From Pyronema omphalodes (lineage: Eukaryota > Ascomycota > Pezizomycetes > Pezizales > Pyronemataceae), in assembly GCA_024516155.1 (NCBI GenBank), contig JAJJXM010000013.1, positions 124,001 to 188,000 on the forward strand: 64,000 nucleotides of DNA, given 5' to 3'. The stretch's first letter is position 1; the number at the start of each line of letters is the position of its first letter. This document shows, in pieces, positions 22,050 through 31,928 of this stretch. The notes under the pieces are model-generated. The model searched no databases and was not told the origin of the DNA. It saw nothing but the letters and a program-made list of their open reading frames with translations. The position numbers and the translations under genes are program-made.

Positions 22050-22840
22050 ATATCAGCTTATGGAAAACAATAATACTCTAAAGATGGCTTCGGGGTTTGA
22101 ACATAAAACGTTCCAAGGTCACTGTACAAACTCAAATTGTGTGAACTGTAATGGAAGTGTCAAAGGACGACCCGGAATAACGGTAACGGAGGAGCTGGGA
22201 CAGTGGCGTTGATTGGTCCAGAAACAGCACATACGACATCACTCGGCTCCCTCTGAGCGCCATAAATGTTATTCAGCTTTTCCAAAGGCCCCCGACGCTA
22301 GCCGGTCCACACGGTAGGTAGTACATCATACACGCCAATAGTGCATCAACGGTATTCCTCCACAGCACCAGTTCATTATGAATACGCAAGGCAATTAATT
22401 TTACAACACTATAATGATCATCAGAGAGAGGAGCAGTTTGCTGTGTCGGAACCTAAATGGCTTCAAATGTGAAGGAAAAAAGGAAAAAAAGAACAAGATA
22501 TGGCAGTGCAATGTTTTCTTTCAAATCCATTCCTCCACAGCAATAATTCAGTAAAACGTCACAAGGCAATCCACATTTCACCATCATTATGGTTATGGAA
22601 GAGGAGCGCTTCGCTGTGCCGCGAGAAGAAAACAGTGCCATTCAGGATAGGTGGCTTCATATGTGTCACGTGAAATGAGATTACAAGAAAAAAGAAAGAA
22701 AAAGAAGAAAAGATATGTCAGTGGAAAATTACATAATGTAAACAACCTGATACACTCTTGTAAGGAGAGTAGGGTAGAAACGAGAATAGAAGATATTGAG
22801 TCCGGGTTAGTTTTGATGCCGTACGTAAATCATGTACCGC
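22050..22840. other. Intergenic with module V relics
   Basis: 22340-22480 and 22525-22640 are two diverged copies of one stretch (CCTCCACAGCA ... AGAGGAGCGCTTCGCTGTG), also homologous to 46290-46400 downstream of F-box G. This is the 3' flank of the former F-box gene D. Confidence 0.5.
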
Positions 22841-22845
22841 GAAGT

Positions 22846-22977
22846 TTACCAGTCCACTGCAGTGAGCGGTAACCAGTGTTTTTCCCAGTCCGAGTCACAA
22901 TCGGAGTCACAGTCTGTGTTTGTGTCCAGGTCTGTGTCGACTTCCGTGTTCGCGTCCATGTCCGTGTCCGTGTCCAT
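22846..22977 (-). CDS. Micro-gene D: acidic 43-residue ORF left by deletion of an F-box gene
   Basis: A 43-codon minus-strand ORF with an ATG at 22977: MDTDTDMDANTEVDTDLDTN, then more Asp/Ser repeats, ending LTAVDW. It equals the acidic C-terminal tail of F-box G (DTDTDTDS ... GGHLDW) in composition and stop position. Directly upstream is the family promoter region, which matches G through GACCCAGAAA. The entire exon 1, intron, F-box and LRR body is missing, so the promoter now faces the tail. Whether it is expressed is unknown; it may just be a relic. Confidence 0.6.
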   Translation of the reverse strand: MDTDTDMDANTEVDTDLDTNTDCDSDCDSDWEKHWLPLTAVDW

Positions 22978-23001
22978 TTCTGGGTCGGGTATACAGCAGT
23001 A

Positions 23002-23013
23002 TATCTTGGCGTC
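23002..23013 (-). promoter_or_regulatory. F-box family promoter box retained at micro-gene D
   Basis: The minus strand reads GACGCCAAGATATAC, followed by CTGTATACCC. It aligns base for base with G (GGCGCCAAGACATAC, CCGTATAACA), about 25 bp upstream of the D ATG. Confidence 0.55.
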
Positions 23014-23384
23014 GTGAAAACATCCGCCGCCGGATCTTCTCATCCAGTTTTCATCTGGCAATGAATCACTATTTGAGATTGAACTTAACCCTCAGAGACC
23101 CTAGTTACATATACCGTACGACAGGAATTCCATTGCCGCAAGTGGCACATCAATTCACCTACGGTGTTACGATCCCAGTAAATACAACTTTGTGATAAAG
23201 GAAAATAATTACGTACGGAATTCTCATAGACGATGGCAACTGAAGCCCTTCAGGTTACATACCTCGGACCGGTGGTACTGCTTCTTCCAATGATCACTGT
23301 ATTATGATATCTACGAAATACGTACTGGAGTACTTACACGGCAATTTCCGTTACTCACATACACTTCGAGTTGCCCTCAACAGT

Positions 23385-23830
23385 TTTCATATGTGGTAAT
23401 GAACCGCCTTTGATAATGTCTTTTGGAGTACAGTTCGTATCGCTCAGCCCATCCGATGTACCAGATCCATCGCTGGGCCTCGCATTTGGCAGTGTAGTAC
23501 TTGCCGTTTGTTCGCGCTGGTTCAACACAGTACATACCAGCTATGCCTATACCAGAACATTCTGAATTTCAGTCGAGTGGAAATGCTCTTTTTCCTGCGG
23601 TAAGAGGCTCTTGGAATGATTGAATGAAGATTTTCGAGTGCCGATATCGGATATTCGACCAGAGATCATGATGTAAATACATGGACGAAATCATGAAATA
23701 AACAGGCGGAGTTAATAACGCTGCTGTACATGCACATCGTTGATGGGGAAAGCTAAAAATATTATTGCTGTTGGAGAAATTCATGTTAGCTGATTTAGCA
23801 AAATCAAAAGGTAACTACTGTCACAATCAG
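23385..23830 (-). pseudogene. Gene W copy 1, unrecognised (decayed)
   Basis: The minus strand reads SFPHQRCACTAALLT ... IRYRHSKIFIQSFQEPLTAG, then a TGA where copy 2 has GCC, then ECSGIGIAGMYCVEPARTNG, KYYTAKCEAQRWIWYIGWAE and RYELYSKRHYQRRF. Copy 2 at 51930-52514 keeps the same amino-acid blocks with many synonymous differences, so this was a protein-coding gene. No family recognised. This copy is the empty-site version of the locus that received LINE-A copy 2 (site at about 23386-23396). Confidence 0.55.
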
Positions 23831-23839
23831 AGCACGAGC

Positions 23840-24890
23840 GCTGCTAACTCTCCATGTCCTTGGGTTCACGCCAAGGTACGACACGTCAAGCCGAAAAACA
23901 AGGGTGGTCTTGACTATTCTTGGCTTTGTCATGGTCATTGGGTGTTGAAGTTTCAGCAGTCCCTTGGGAAGTGCAGTCACTGTCCTGATATTCGGTATCG
24001 ACATGATTGGCCGAGTTTCAGGCTGGTAAAGACTGTTCACAGCGGTTTTATCGTGTCCTGGATTATATTCGACTAGCCGTGTATCATATGGAATGTTCTG
24101 AGTGTTCGGATTTTCAAATAGGAAGTAATTACCACATCTTTTGCCGATGCATGCTACCGTGCTGGTGAACATCGAGTGATGAGTCGTGAGACCTAAGCCG
24201 GTACCACTCGTTCCCTGCTAAGCCTATGACGTCCGCATGAAAAAAAGCAACTAAACGAAAACAGCATAAGAAAAATAAAGATTGGAAGTGAGATGAAAAT
24301 AATCGACAACTCAAACTAAGCCGCCCTTCTTAACAACCGCAAAAACTTAAAAACAAACAACGATAGCATGCCAAAGGATCATGCTCTGGAGCAGCCCACT
24401 CTTCCCTAAACACTTTCCACATGCAATGCTCATGAGGATATTGGTATAACATATTTATTGATTCATACTCGCCTGGGATCCTAATATTATGGCGAGTGCT
24501 ACTATTATAGTAAATTGTCAGTCCTCGGTTTTTACCGGGTACCTCTATTTCCGGGATGGGTATTGCCAGCAGACAGAAACTATGGCATCATCGCTTGTCG
24601 ACGACATGACACAGAACAAGGAGGATTTACTTGCTGTGATATCCAGGGATCTTGTTCGTTGCGATACAATATCTGATTGCCGCTCATAAAAGGCTGTCAG
24701 TATGTGTTGTATAGTCACATTCGTGCATGGATTGACTCATTATCACGCGTAGTACGCACTGTGTCAAGATATATTTTAGCCTCATCTGCTGTAGTTTTCC
24801 AAGCTCTCAGGTCTGTGGTGAACTATTCTCCATTACCTGTTGTTCATCAAGTTATTCTTATCTTATCTGTGTTAACTTACTGATTGAAGA
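23840..24890. other. Intergenic; one unsupported ORF
   Basis: A minus-strand ORF at 24172-23804 (about 120 codons) overlaps the start of gene W copy 1 and may be its upstream part, but copy 2 does not confirm it. 24150-24230 resembles the region before gene Y at 54530. The rest shows nothing. Confidence 0.35.
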
Positions 24891-24896
24891 CGAGTA

Positions 24897-25722
24897 TGGT
24901 GGATTTCACCATAAACGTCCGAAAACCGACGAAAGTCGACACTTTTGGTCCCGTTGACAGGGGGGGCGACAGGGATTAAAATGGCCTCGAGTGACACTCG
25001 GTGATTCAGAGTTTTTCTCGCTTACGCTAATGTCGGAACGCCCTCAACTATCCTGCCGATCGCCTAGGCGCACCCTCGTGAGATTAATATTCACGTCCTT
25101 GATTTTTGATACATGCGAGTGTTTATTTCTACCCAAAATTTCACTGTGAACTGAATTACATTGAATTTTACTGGGGAGCAGTCAAGCGATATACTCGGGA
25201 GAACTGTAATTATACCTTCACGGGGTTGGAAAGAACAGTCTGCCAAGGGCTGGATTCAGTGTCTTTGACGACCATTCGCCGATTTGCAAAAAATCACGAC
25301 GATGGTTTGATTCCTATGCATCAGGCTTGGATGAACGTCAACAGGAGTTTGTAGAGAGGGCAAAAAGATCACATCGGAGGAGGATGGGAGAGGATCTTGT
25401 TTAGTGCCATTAGCTTAGTCATTCTTTCAGCCAATCAAACATGTTTCTCCGCTGTGAATTTTCTAGTCTTGGCAGTCTTGGCGTGCCAAGAGCGTCGACA
25501 CATTTTAGGCCGCCCATACAAAATACCGGGTTTTTAAAGCTCTATAACTCATCGGATTTTTTTTGAATTTAATTTTTTTAATCGTAGTATTGTTCTCCAG
25601 AAGACGAATTTCAATTGTACGTTTAAATATATTTGATTCTGGTTGTTGTGGTTGAGCAGTAGCGTTTGGCGTGGCGTGGGATTTTTTCGTCGGTTTTCGG
25701 ACGTTTATGGTGAAATCCACCA
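24897..25722 (+). mobile_element. TA-flanked Tc1-mariner/IS630-type element, copy 2
   Basis: Inverted relative to copy 1 (10771-11635). Ends are TGGTGGATTTCACCATAAAC and its complement, with TA at 24895-24896 and 25723-25724. It shares with copy 1 the GGTCCCG, GGCGACAGGGATTAAAATGG and GCCAAGAGCGTCGACACATT segments and the same transposase relic. Both copies are internally deleted, but at similar length (826 and 865 bp), which suggests a non-autonomous subfamily rather than independent decay. Confidence 0.88.
25106..25420 (+). pseudogene. DDE transposase C-terminal relic, copy 2
   Basis: The same C-terminal block as 11075-11380: [20 protein letters not shown] and TTIRRFA, with the catalytic Glu kept. 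An inserted base after FAKN shifts frame; downstream the other frame continues toward the conserved end. No catalytic Asp region is present. Confidence 0.8.
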
Positions 25723-25754
25723 TAGGATCAGTTTCTCGCTTTCGTCTCAGATTG

Positions 25755-25875
25755 GTGCTCATGTTGAAGCGAGCTAAGTGGGAACGCGGGTCATGCTTGC
25801 GGGACGCGTTCGCAGGGATTCACGTCGCGTCGCGTCGCGTCACGGTTTACCAAAGAACGCCCGTGTAAGCCACGC
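25755..25875 (-). repeat. CGACG element, copy 2 (reverse orientation)
   Basis: Contains GCAGGGATTCACGTCGCGTCGCGTCGCGTC, the reverse of copy 1, with GAGCGAGCTAAG-like flank. Lies about 1 kb upstream of F-box E in the same relative orientation as copy 1 to F-box A. Confidence 0.7.
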
Positions 25876-25879
25876 GTAG

Positions 25880-26850
25880 TGGCAATACCGCCAAGACAAT
25901 ATCAGTGATGAATGCCGTAATCGTGGAAATGACTGATACAGTCTTACAGACGATGCTCTGTTATTGCTGGGCATACCAATTGTGGAAGTCATACAGTGGC
26001 CTTGATTTTCTCGTTGGAAAACGATTATGCACGTCGCCACTTTTGCAGCCGTATACTAAGGAGGTAGGTTATCTGTGATCAGACAACATTGATTCCTGCG
26101 AGGCCCGTGATGCTTGTGGTCCATGCCAATAACGATCGCGCTATTAGCAGTTACACTGACTTCGCCTTGTTGATGACTTTCCTATGTATCTCGTTCATTA
26201 TCTCTTGTCAAATGTTTCCATTTCAATACTCGAGACGCTCCATTGGCTGAACCGGAGAGCCAATTCTAGCACGAACAACGGTGTTTCCTTTCAACATGAA
26301 TACCAATGGCTATGGTCCAGGTACAGCTGGTAGGGGGAGGATACACTGTTCGGTACCAGCAAGGTGAAAAGGCAGGTCCTGCACTGACGAATCCAGGGGT
26401 TAGGGCTGAATATCATGCGTGGAATGTACTGAACGATGAAATACATGCTTCAATTTGCTACCATAAAGCACATCATTCTGCACCTAAAAGCCGTAAGAGG
26501 TAAGGTGAGGGTTATGTGACATCCTGAAATCGTCATGAAAGCGGTCCAGCAGAGATTTGGAATATACGAAAATCCAAAAGACTGATGGCGAAAGCCGTAT
26601 CGCAGGAGCGATATATCTGTACCGAAGGGTTCAAGATGCCAATATTTGTGAATTTTTCATAGGTGAAATATAGCTTTTTACAAAGAGCTGTATTGCTCCG
26701 CAACATAATCCCGTAGTTGAAGGGTGCTGCGACTTCGAGGGAATGGAATTCTCTCTCTCGCGGCATATAAAACCGGGAGATTTATGGGTCAAGAACAATT
26801 GTAACACGGGTTTCATTGCCGGGGGAACACCAGGATCGAACATTTGGGTG
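25880..26850. other. Intergenic upstream of F-box E
   Basis: 26640-26860 is homologous to the flanks of A and I. An ORF at 26306-26503 (GGGYTVRYQQGEKAGPAL...) has no paralog in the window and no recognised domain. Confidence 0.4.
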
Positions 26851-26864
26851 GCTGAGACTGTCCA

Positions 26865-26886
26865 GGCGCCAAGACAGACTCTTATA
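26865..26886 (+). promoter_or_regulatory. F-box family promoter, gene E (box plus CTTATA)
   Basis: GGCGCCAAGACA at 26865-26876 is followed by CTTATA at 26881-26886, about 113 bp before the intron donor. Nearly identical to gene I. Confidence 0.7.
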
Positions 26887-26976
26887 GAAATCACCGGAAA
26901 AGCCAATCTTACCTGAGCCAATCCCTTCTCCACGACACTTTCGAGCTCTGCACACCTCTGACTGAAAACATTCGAA

Positions 26977-28841
26977 AGTAAGTGGTCCGACCAGATTCAA
27001 TATTTCCAAGTGAACCCCCGAGCGGACGTTTGTGCGAATCACTGTCCCGACGAATGCACAATCGCAGACGTGTGTTGAAGTACAGCATATCTAACACGGA
27101 AATTGCATGCTAGTGGGAAAGAAAGGCAAGAAAAAGGTTCGATCTATCGCTGCACATCCTGAGCCAGATACGCAACAAAACGGATCACGAAAAACAATTA
27201 CGCCCCAGGACACCGTTACAACAGACAGCGTGGTTACAGCATCCAGCGAGCATAATGTTTCAGGTGCCTCAATCCGCCTTCACCTCACTCCTCGCTCTGG
27301 GGACCACTCACCGTCGACCGCCCAGGAGAAACGGAAAAAGCCAAAGACGAAGACTCAGGACCAAGAATTGAAACCGAAGGTTCTACCAACCCATACCGCC
27401 GCAGCGTCCTTGTTAGCGTGTCCAGCCGAGGTTCTTCTATCAATCATTGGTTTTATGAAAGCGGCCGAAAGACCAACCTGCAACCGTCATTTGTTCCAGC
27501 TTAGACTAGTCAATCGCGAGTTCCGTTACCTTCTGCAACGTATCCTCTTTGAGTCAGTGCGGATACCACGAGAATTTTATGAAGATCCTCCACTAACTGA
27601 AGATATTCGGGAGCTTCTGCGTCTGATCGATTGCAACCCAAGTCTGGCCAATGATATTGGGGAACTCAGCTACCATGAGACAGACGCCGGTGGTATGATA
27701 AAGGGCCATTACTATCCGGAGGAACCAGATGATTCCAAACTGTTTTTGAAATTTTCCAGAGAACTGTCCCAGACGTCATCGAAATTTGACTTATCTGTAC
27801 ATCCTTCTGACAAGGACGAGATGTCGCGACAGTATAACAACTTGTGTGCCCCACTGCTGTTGTCTCGACTCACCAACCTACGTAAACTAACCTTTCACGG
27901 TCATGTCGGAGGGGGAGATGCGTTGCTGCTGACACCTTTGGCAAAGCAAATCTGGGAATACATGCCATTAAAATCTCTGGAAGTGTTGTGCTGGGAACCA
28001 GTGCCTGTCGATTCCGACTACGAGCGCACATACTGGCCCACACACGATGGATATGATTATCGCACATGTCTGGACCCAGCAAAGACACCGAACAATGACT
28101 GGAATGTAATTTCTTTTCTACGGTTCGCACCAGGCCTAAAACAACTTGACATGGTCTCTGATCATTTCCTTGCGAGAGCAACCCCACACAACCCGCCCTT
28201 GTTACAGTTTTTAACAGCTGTGGAGATGCAGGCGGAAAACCCTGAAGACAATTCGAAATGCCTGCTCGAACTTGCGAAGTGTTGTCCGGTTTTAAAGGCT
28301 ATCACTATGTGGCATTGGTATCCTCACAGTTCGCCGCGTTACAAGGGAGTGGCACTACAACAGGCATTACATCACGTTTGAAACAGCATTGAAGAGATCG
28401 ACATCCATGGCCAGATTGAAATGAATTCCAGCGCTGCCAGACGACTGGGACTATTCCACGATTTTCCAAACCTCAGGAGAATATCAATGGATTTGATGGC
28501 CCTGGACCCTGGTTCCAGTCTCACCTCAAGGCTGGCCAGATGATTACAGCCTCCTTGAAGTATTACCTCCAGGCTTAGAATCGCTGAATCTGTACATATA
28601 TGATACGATGTTTCATGTATCTCAAGGGGCTCCATATCAATCTGTCTGGCTTCGGGAGCGATTACATAGACTTCAAGAAATTCTTCAGGATGTCATGCGT
28701 CCGAATGGGACTAGTCTATTGACGAAGCTCCGGCGGATCACTATTCAAAACGAACTTTGGGAATCCAAAGACGAGCGCATCCGGAACACAGGTGGCAAAC
28801 TTTATGAAATCTGCAAGTTATTGGCGATTGAATGCACCTAA
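26977..28841 (+). pseudogene. F-box/LRR gene E
   Basis: The spliced start (A at 26977 plus TG at 27114-27115) gives MGKKGKKKVRSIAAHPEP, then a Lys-rich stretch (EKRKKPKTKTQ), the F-box LLACPAEVLLSIIGFMK ... LRLVNREFRYLLQ, and LRRs to residue 420. A TGA at 28379-28381 replaces the QNSIEEI codon run of gene I (HV then stop). After it, the sense continues with further frameshifts near 28440 and 28505, then a clean last block at 28608-28841 (ERLHRLQEILQDVMRPNGTS) ending ECT. F-box proteins normally recruit substrates to SCF ligase. A truncated product retaining F-box and partial LRRs is possible. Confidence 0.88.
26978..27113 (+). other. Intron 1 of F-box gene E (136 nt)
   Basis: TTCGAAA|GTAAGTGG donor, ATCTAACAC branch candidate about 20 nt before the end, GCTAG|TGGGAAAG acceptor. 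Joined: CGAAATGGGAAAG, giving the ATG. Confidence 0.82.
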
Positions 28842-28920
28842 AGAGTTACTGATATCAACGTGGCTTTGGACACGAAAAAACTCTAGCTGAGCGATATTCA
28901 TGCCGGATTTGATTGTGCGA

Positions 28921-29343
28921 TCACGAATCATGTAGACATATTGTGTAATATTCTCGTTTCTCATCGATGGAGTTTGCGACTTTGTATCTCCTTGTCCGTA
29001 TTTCAAAATGTCCCATGACAGCGTCCTCTGTTTTTTTATTTTTGATATTTTTCATGTAGCTCATTTCAACACCTTTACCATGAACGGTCCAGAAATTCCT
29101 CTTTTCCAGAATCATCGATTGTCCCTCTCTGTGATGTTCATCATAGTGTTGTAATTGTAAATACATTGCACGTCCATACGAAGTCGTTGCACTTAAGTTG
29201 GGCGGTAAATTCATTACTTCCGAATGTTTTCTGTTGCCTCGAAATGTGATTCCAGTGGCGTTTCTACACTTTGGGTAAGGTGGACAATGTTCATGGCATT
29301 CAGCACGAGCCCAATGATCTCTCAAACACTTGCTCCCAAACAT
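28921..29343 (-). CDS. Gene U copy 1, unrecognised protein
   Basis: A 140-residue minus-strand ORF from ATG 29343 to the stop at 28921, convergent with F-box E. The N-terminal third is Cys/His-rich (KCLRDHWARAECHEHCPPYP, KCRN). The C-terminal half contains LQLQHYDEHHREGQSM, ILEKRNFWTVHGKGVEMSY and FEIRTRRYKV. The start of a paralog at 63720-64000, downstream of F-box I, keeps IQLERYHEHDTEEECVILKK, KLWSVRDKWVDTSYMEKK and REYSTPCL, i.e. amino-acid conservation despite DNA divergence. No family is recognised. The Cys-rich start may form a metal-binding or disulfide domain. Upstream exons are possible. Confidence 0.55.
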   Translation of the reverse strand: MFGSKCLRDHWARAECHEHCPPYPKCRNATGITFRGNRKHSEVMNLPPNLSATTSYGRAMYLQLQHYDEHHREGQSMILEKRNFWTVHGKGVEMSYMKNIKNKKTEDAVMGHFEIRTRRYKVANSIDEKREYYTICLHDS

Positions 29344-29586
29344 TCCTGCCACCTCAATTAATTATTGAATGTCGCAACGACAGTGTAAGAACGGCAATAA
29401 AAATCTACGTCTCACCATGATGACAATATAAGCACGGCGGAATCTCAATGTCTAGTTTGGAACAATACCGGCCTGTCGTGTATCACTGGTATCACCGTTG
29501 GTGATTTATGCTTTGACCATTTATATTTGAATGTTTTTTTTTCCAAACCCGAGGACGGTAAATGTCCAACTGCAGGGCAGATAGTG

Positions 29587-29594
29587 GAGAGACG
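29587..29594. repeat. 8-bp target duplication of hAT-type MITE 1 (left; right copy 30478-30485)
   Basis: GAGAGACG on both sides of 29595-30477. Eight bp is the hallmark of hAT insertion. Confidence 0.85.
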
Positions 29595-30477
29595 CAGAGC
29601 TCCCCATGGTCCGTCCGGTCCAGTCCTGGCTACGGACCGGACCGGACCACATATCACAGTCCAATCCGGTGCCTGGACTGGGACTGGCAGACATTTTTAC
29701 ACGGTGGGCTGGACCGCCTGTGGGTGACCGTAGGTGACCATAAGGTCACACATCACTCGCAGTTGACCATGGGTGACCGTAGGCGACTGCAGTTTTAGTT
29801 TTTGAGCGCGCAGAAATTTCAACAGTGATTATATCTTTCTCTACAAGAATTGATCACTACAATTTCAGAGCGGACCTAAGTAATCCCAATGAATTGCCAA
29901 AGGTTTCATGATTACTTTTGCTAATGTATCCGCATTTCCCCAATTTCCTGTGAAGAACAAGAAAATTGTAAACTATTGAGGTTCATTAGTCTCGCAAACT
30001 AAAAGGAAACGGATGCGGTGGTTAAGAAAAAACAAATACTAGTAGGCTTGTATGGGAAAAGCTTCACTGCGATGGGAAAGGGGGGGGGGGGGGTGGTCAC
30101 GACACGATTTATTTGGAGGAATTTTTACATATGGAGTACCAAGAGAATCATCAGGACTACCCAGTGGTCGAGGCAAACAGGCGTGGAGAAAAGAAATTTG
30201 CACCGGAGGATTTTAGCTCCACCTTTGTTGACCGGCAAGCGGCCTCTCTGGTGGTCAGCTTGCTGTTAGCGGCGGTTGCTACTCCCGACCCACTAGTGTT
30301 TAGGGATAAGCGAGACACCCGGAGTCCTGCAGTCACCTGCAGTCCGGTCCAGTCTTTTTGTTTTTGAAACCTGGACCGGACTACATGGTTGCAGTCCTTG
30401 AAAACATTGGACTGGACCGGACTACACCATGTAGTCCGGTCCAGTCCGCAGTTCTGGACGGACCGTGGGGAGCTCTG
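29595..30477. mobile_element. hAT-type MITE 1 (883 bp)
   Basis: Starts CAGAGCTCCCCATGGTCCGT and ends with its complement (one mismatch over 22 bp), flanked by the 8-bp duplication GAGAGACG. The subterminal regions carry many GGTCCGGTCC / GGACCGGACC motifs in both orientations, as subterminal transposase sites do in hAT elements. The interior includes a 16-G run near 30078 and repeats of GTGACCGTAGG. No transposase is encoded. A relative with the same CAGAG end and GGTCCGTCC core is at 39886-40810. Confidence 0.88.
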
Positions 30478-30485
30478 GAGAGACG

Positions 30486-31790
30486 TCATGGATCAAGTGA
30501 TATAGCTGGCGGTTTTGACCTGTGGTCCTATCGATTACTTTCCGGTTTTATATTCCACTGATTCAAAGTACGTTCCGGGTCGACCTTGGCCCTAATGCAT
30601 TATTTTGAGACAAACGATCTGCAACGGGGTTCTGTTCCTAGTCTTTCCGTTCAGCGGTTTCTACATTGTTCAATACACCAGCCCCCATTTTACGTAGAAT
30701 GCTAAATGTGTGACCCTAACATTTTCCCAGATATACACAGCGGTCATAGTACAAATGATACAATGAAATCTAATTTGGGAGGAAAGCTCCGGTCATTACT
30801 AGTAGGAATTAGTCCCATGATTGAACAGCATGCGAAGCAAGAAATGTCCAGCCGGAAACCGCAAAATAATTGAATAGCACGGAAACAAAGTCTGTGCGGA
30901 TGATATTATAACACCTGTTCTTAGCGCCTTTGTCATTAGCAGACGTTCGTGCGAGCATGGCGGAGACGTCCATTATAATGATTTCTGAGAACCATACATG
31001 CCTTTGCAGGTTATACATGCCCTCACAGTTAAATACAAGGCAATTTTTGAGGTGTGGGTTGAGATATCACGCGAGTCACTAGTGAATAATGTTTTTTGCA
31101 TTCAGCGGCGCCGATATATCATAATCACGTTATGAAGGGAGCATAAATAGCGTTAAAACCCATGCCTTCAGTATCATCATTACATGTCTAATTTGGGGCT
31201 CATCTGACTCTCACTCTCACGGTGTTCTTTTTTCTCTCTCTGCGTTGGTATTAACTATAATCGCCGTCGTTGGACTCAGGAGGACTCTAGCCCGGGTAGG
31301 CGGTGATGGCCCTACGCGCTTACTAGGCGCTCAAGGGCGATCATCGTTAACAAGCGAAAAATGGCATAATTTGTGACTTCGATATTAATTTGAGAATTTG
31401 GAAATGCAGCAACTTATCTATCAATACAGCAAATTTCCACTGTGAAATCTATTCCACACTTGGGTAGATCCTGTGAATATGTCGACGCCACAATTCTTGT
31501 TCAGCATCCACAGCTTGCTGTCCCTCTTGGCCGTGATACTTGTTCAACAACCACGCTGTCTCCTGTCGAGTATGTGTACATACAAACGTATAATTCGTGC
31601 GATGACATACGGTACACGCCAGCCAGCATGTTGTTTGACAGCCGCTTGTCCGAAGTACAAATGCGGTATACCAGTTTTACATATAGAACAACTTGAATGT
31701 TTCCGCTAGAGAGCTTTGAATTACCAAAGAAGGGTGTTCGAGAACCATTCCCAAAAAGAGCACTCGCAGTTGAGGTTGATTATTCTTTTC
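30486..31790. other. Intergenic, no gene supported
   Basis: A pyrimidine-rich stretch at 31205-31235 and scattered short ORFs; no domain and no paralog in the window until about 31700, where homology to 8990-9095 begins. Confidence 0.4.
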
Positions 31791-31799
31791 AATGAACAC

Positions 31800-31861
31800 T
31801 GCCTTCCGCACTGATGCAAGTGTTGTCTTCGCGCGCTTCCACGCACGCGTGTCGTACACGT
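31800..31861 (+). repeat. CGACG element, copy 3, left half (split by LINE-B)
   Basis: GATGCAAGTGTTGTCTTCGCGCG and CACGTACG match 9030-9078. The right half resumes at 39350 (CGCAACGCGACGCGAATCCC), showing that LINE-B landed inside this element. Confidence 0.7.
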
Positions 31862-31877
31862 ACGTTCTGTGGTGCAC
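31862..31877. repeat. Left 16-bp target duplication of LINE-B (right copy 39334-39349)
   Basis: ACGTTCTGTGGTGCAC on both sides. The empty-site relative is at about 9076-9092 (ACGATCGGTGGTTCAC). Confidence 0.92.
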
Positions 31878-31928
31878 GTTACCACCTTGGCGCTTTCTAA
31901 CCGCCAACTTTTCGCTTAATTTTCCTAT

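Noticed and set aside
29527..30561. ORFs across the first hAT MITE (for example 30018-30367)
   Set aside because: Frames come from the repeat motifs; no transposase motif and not conserved in the second MITE.
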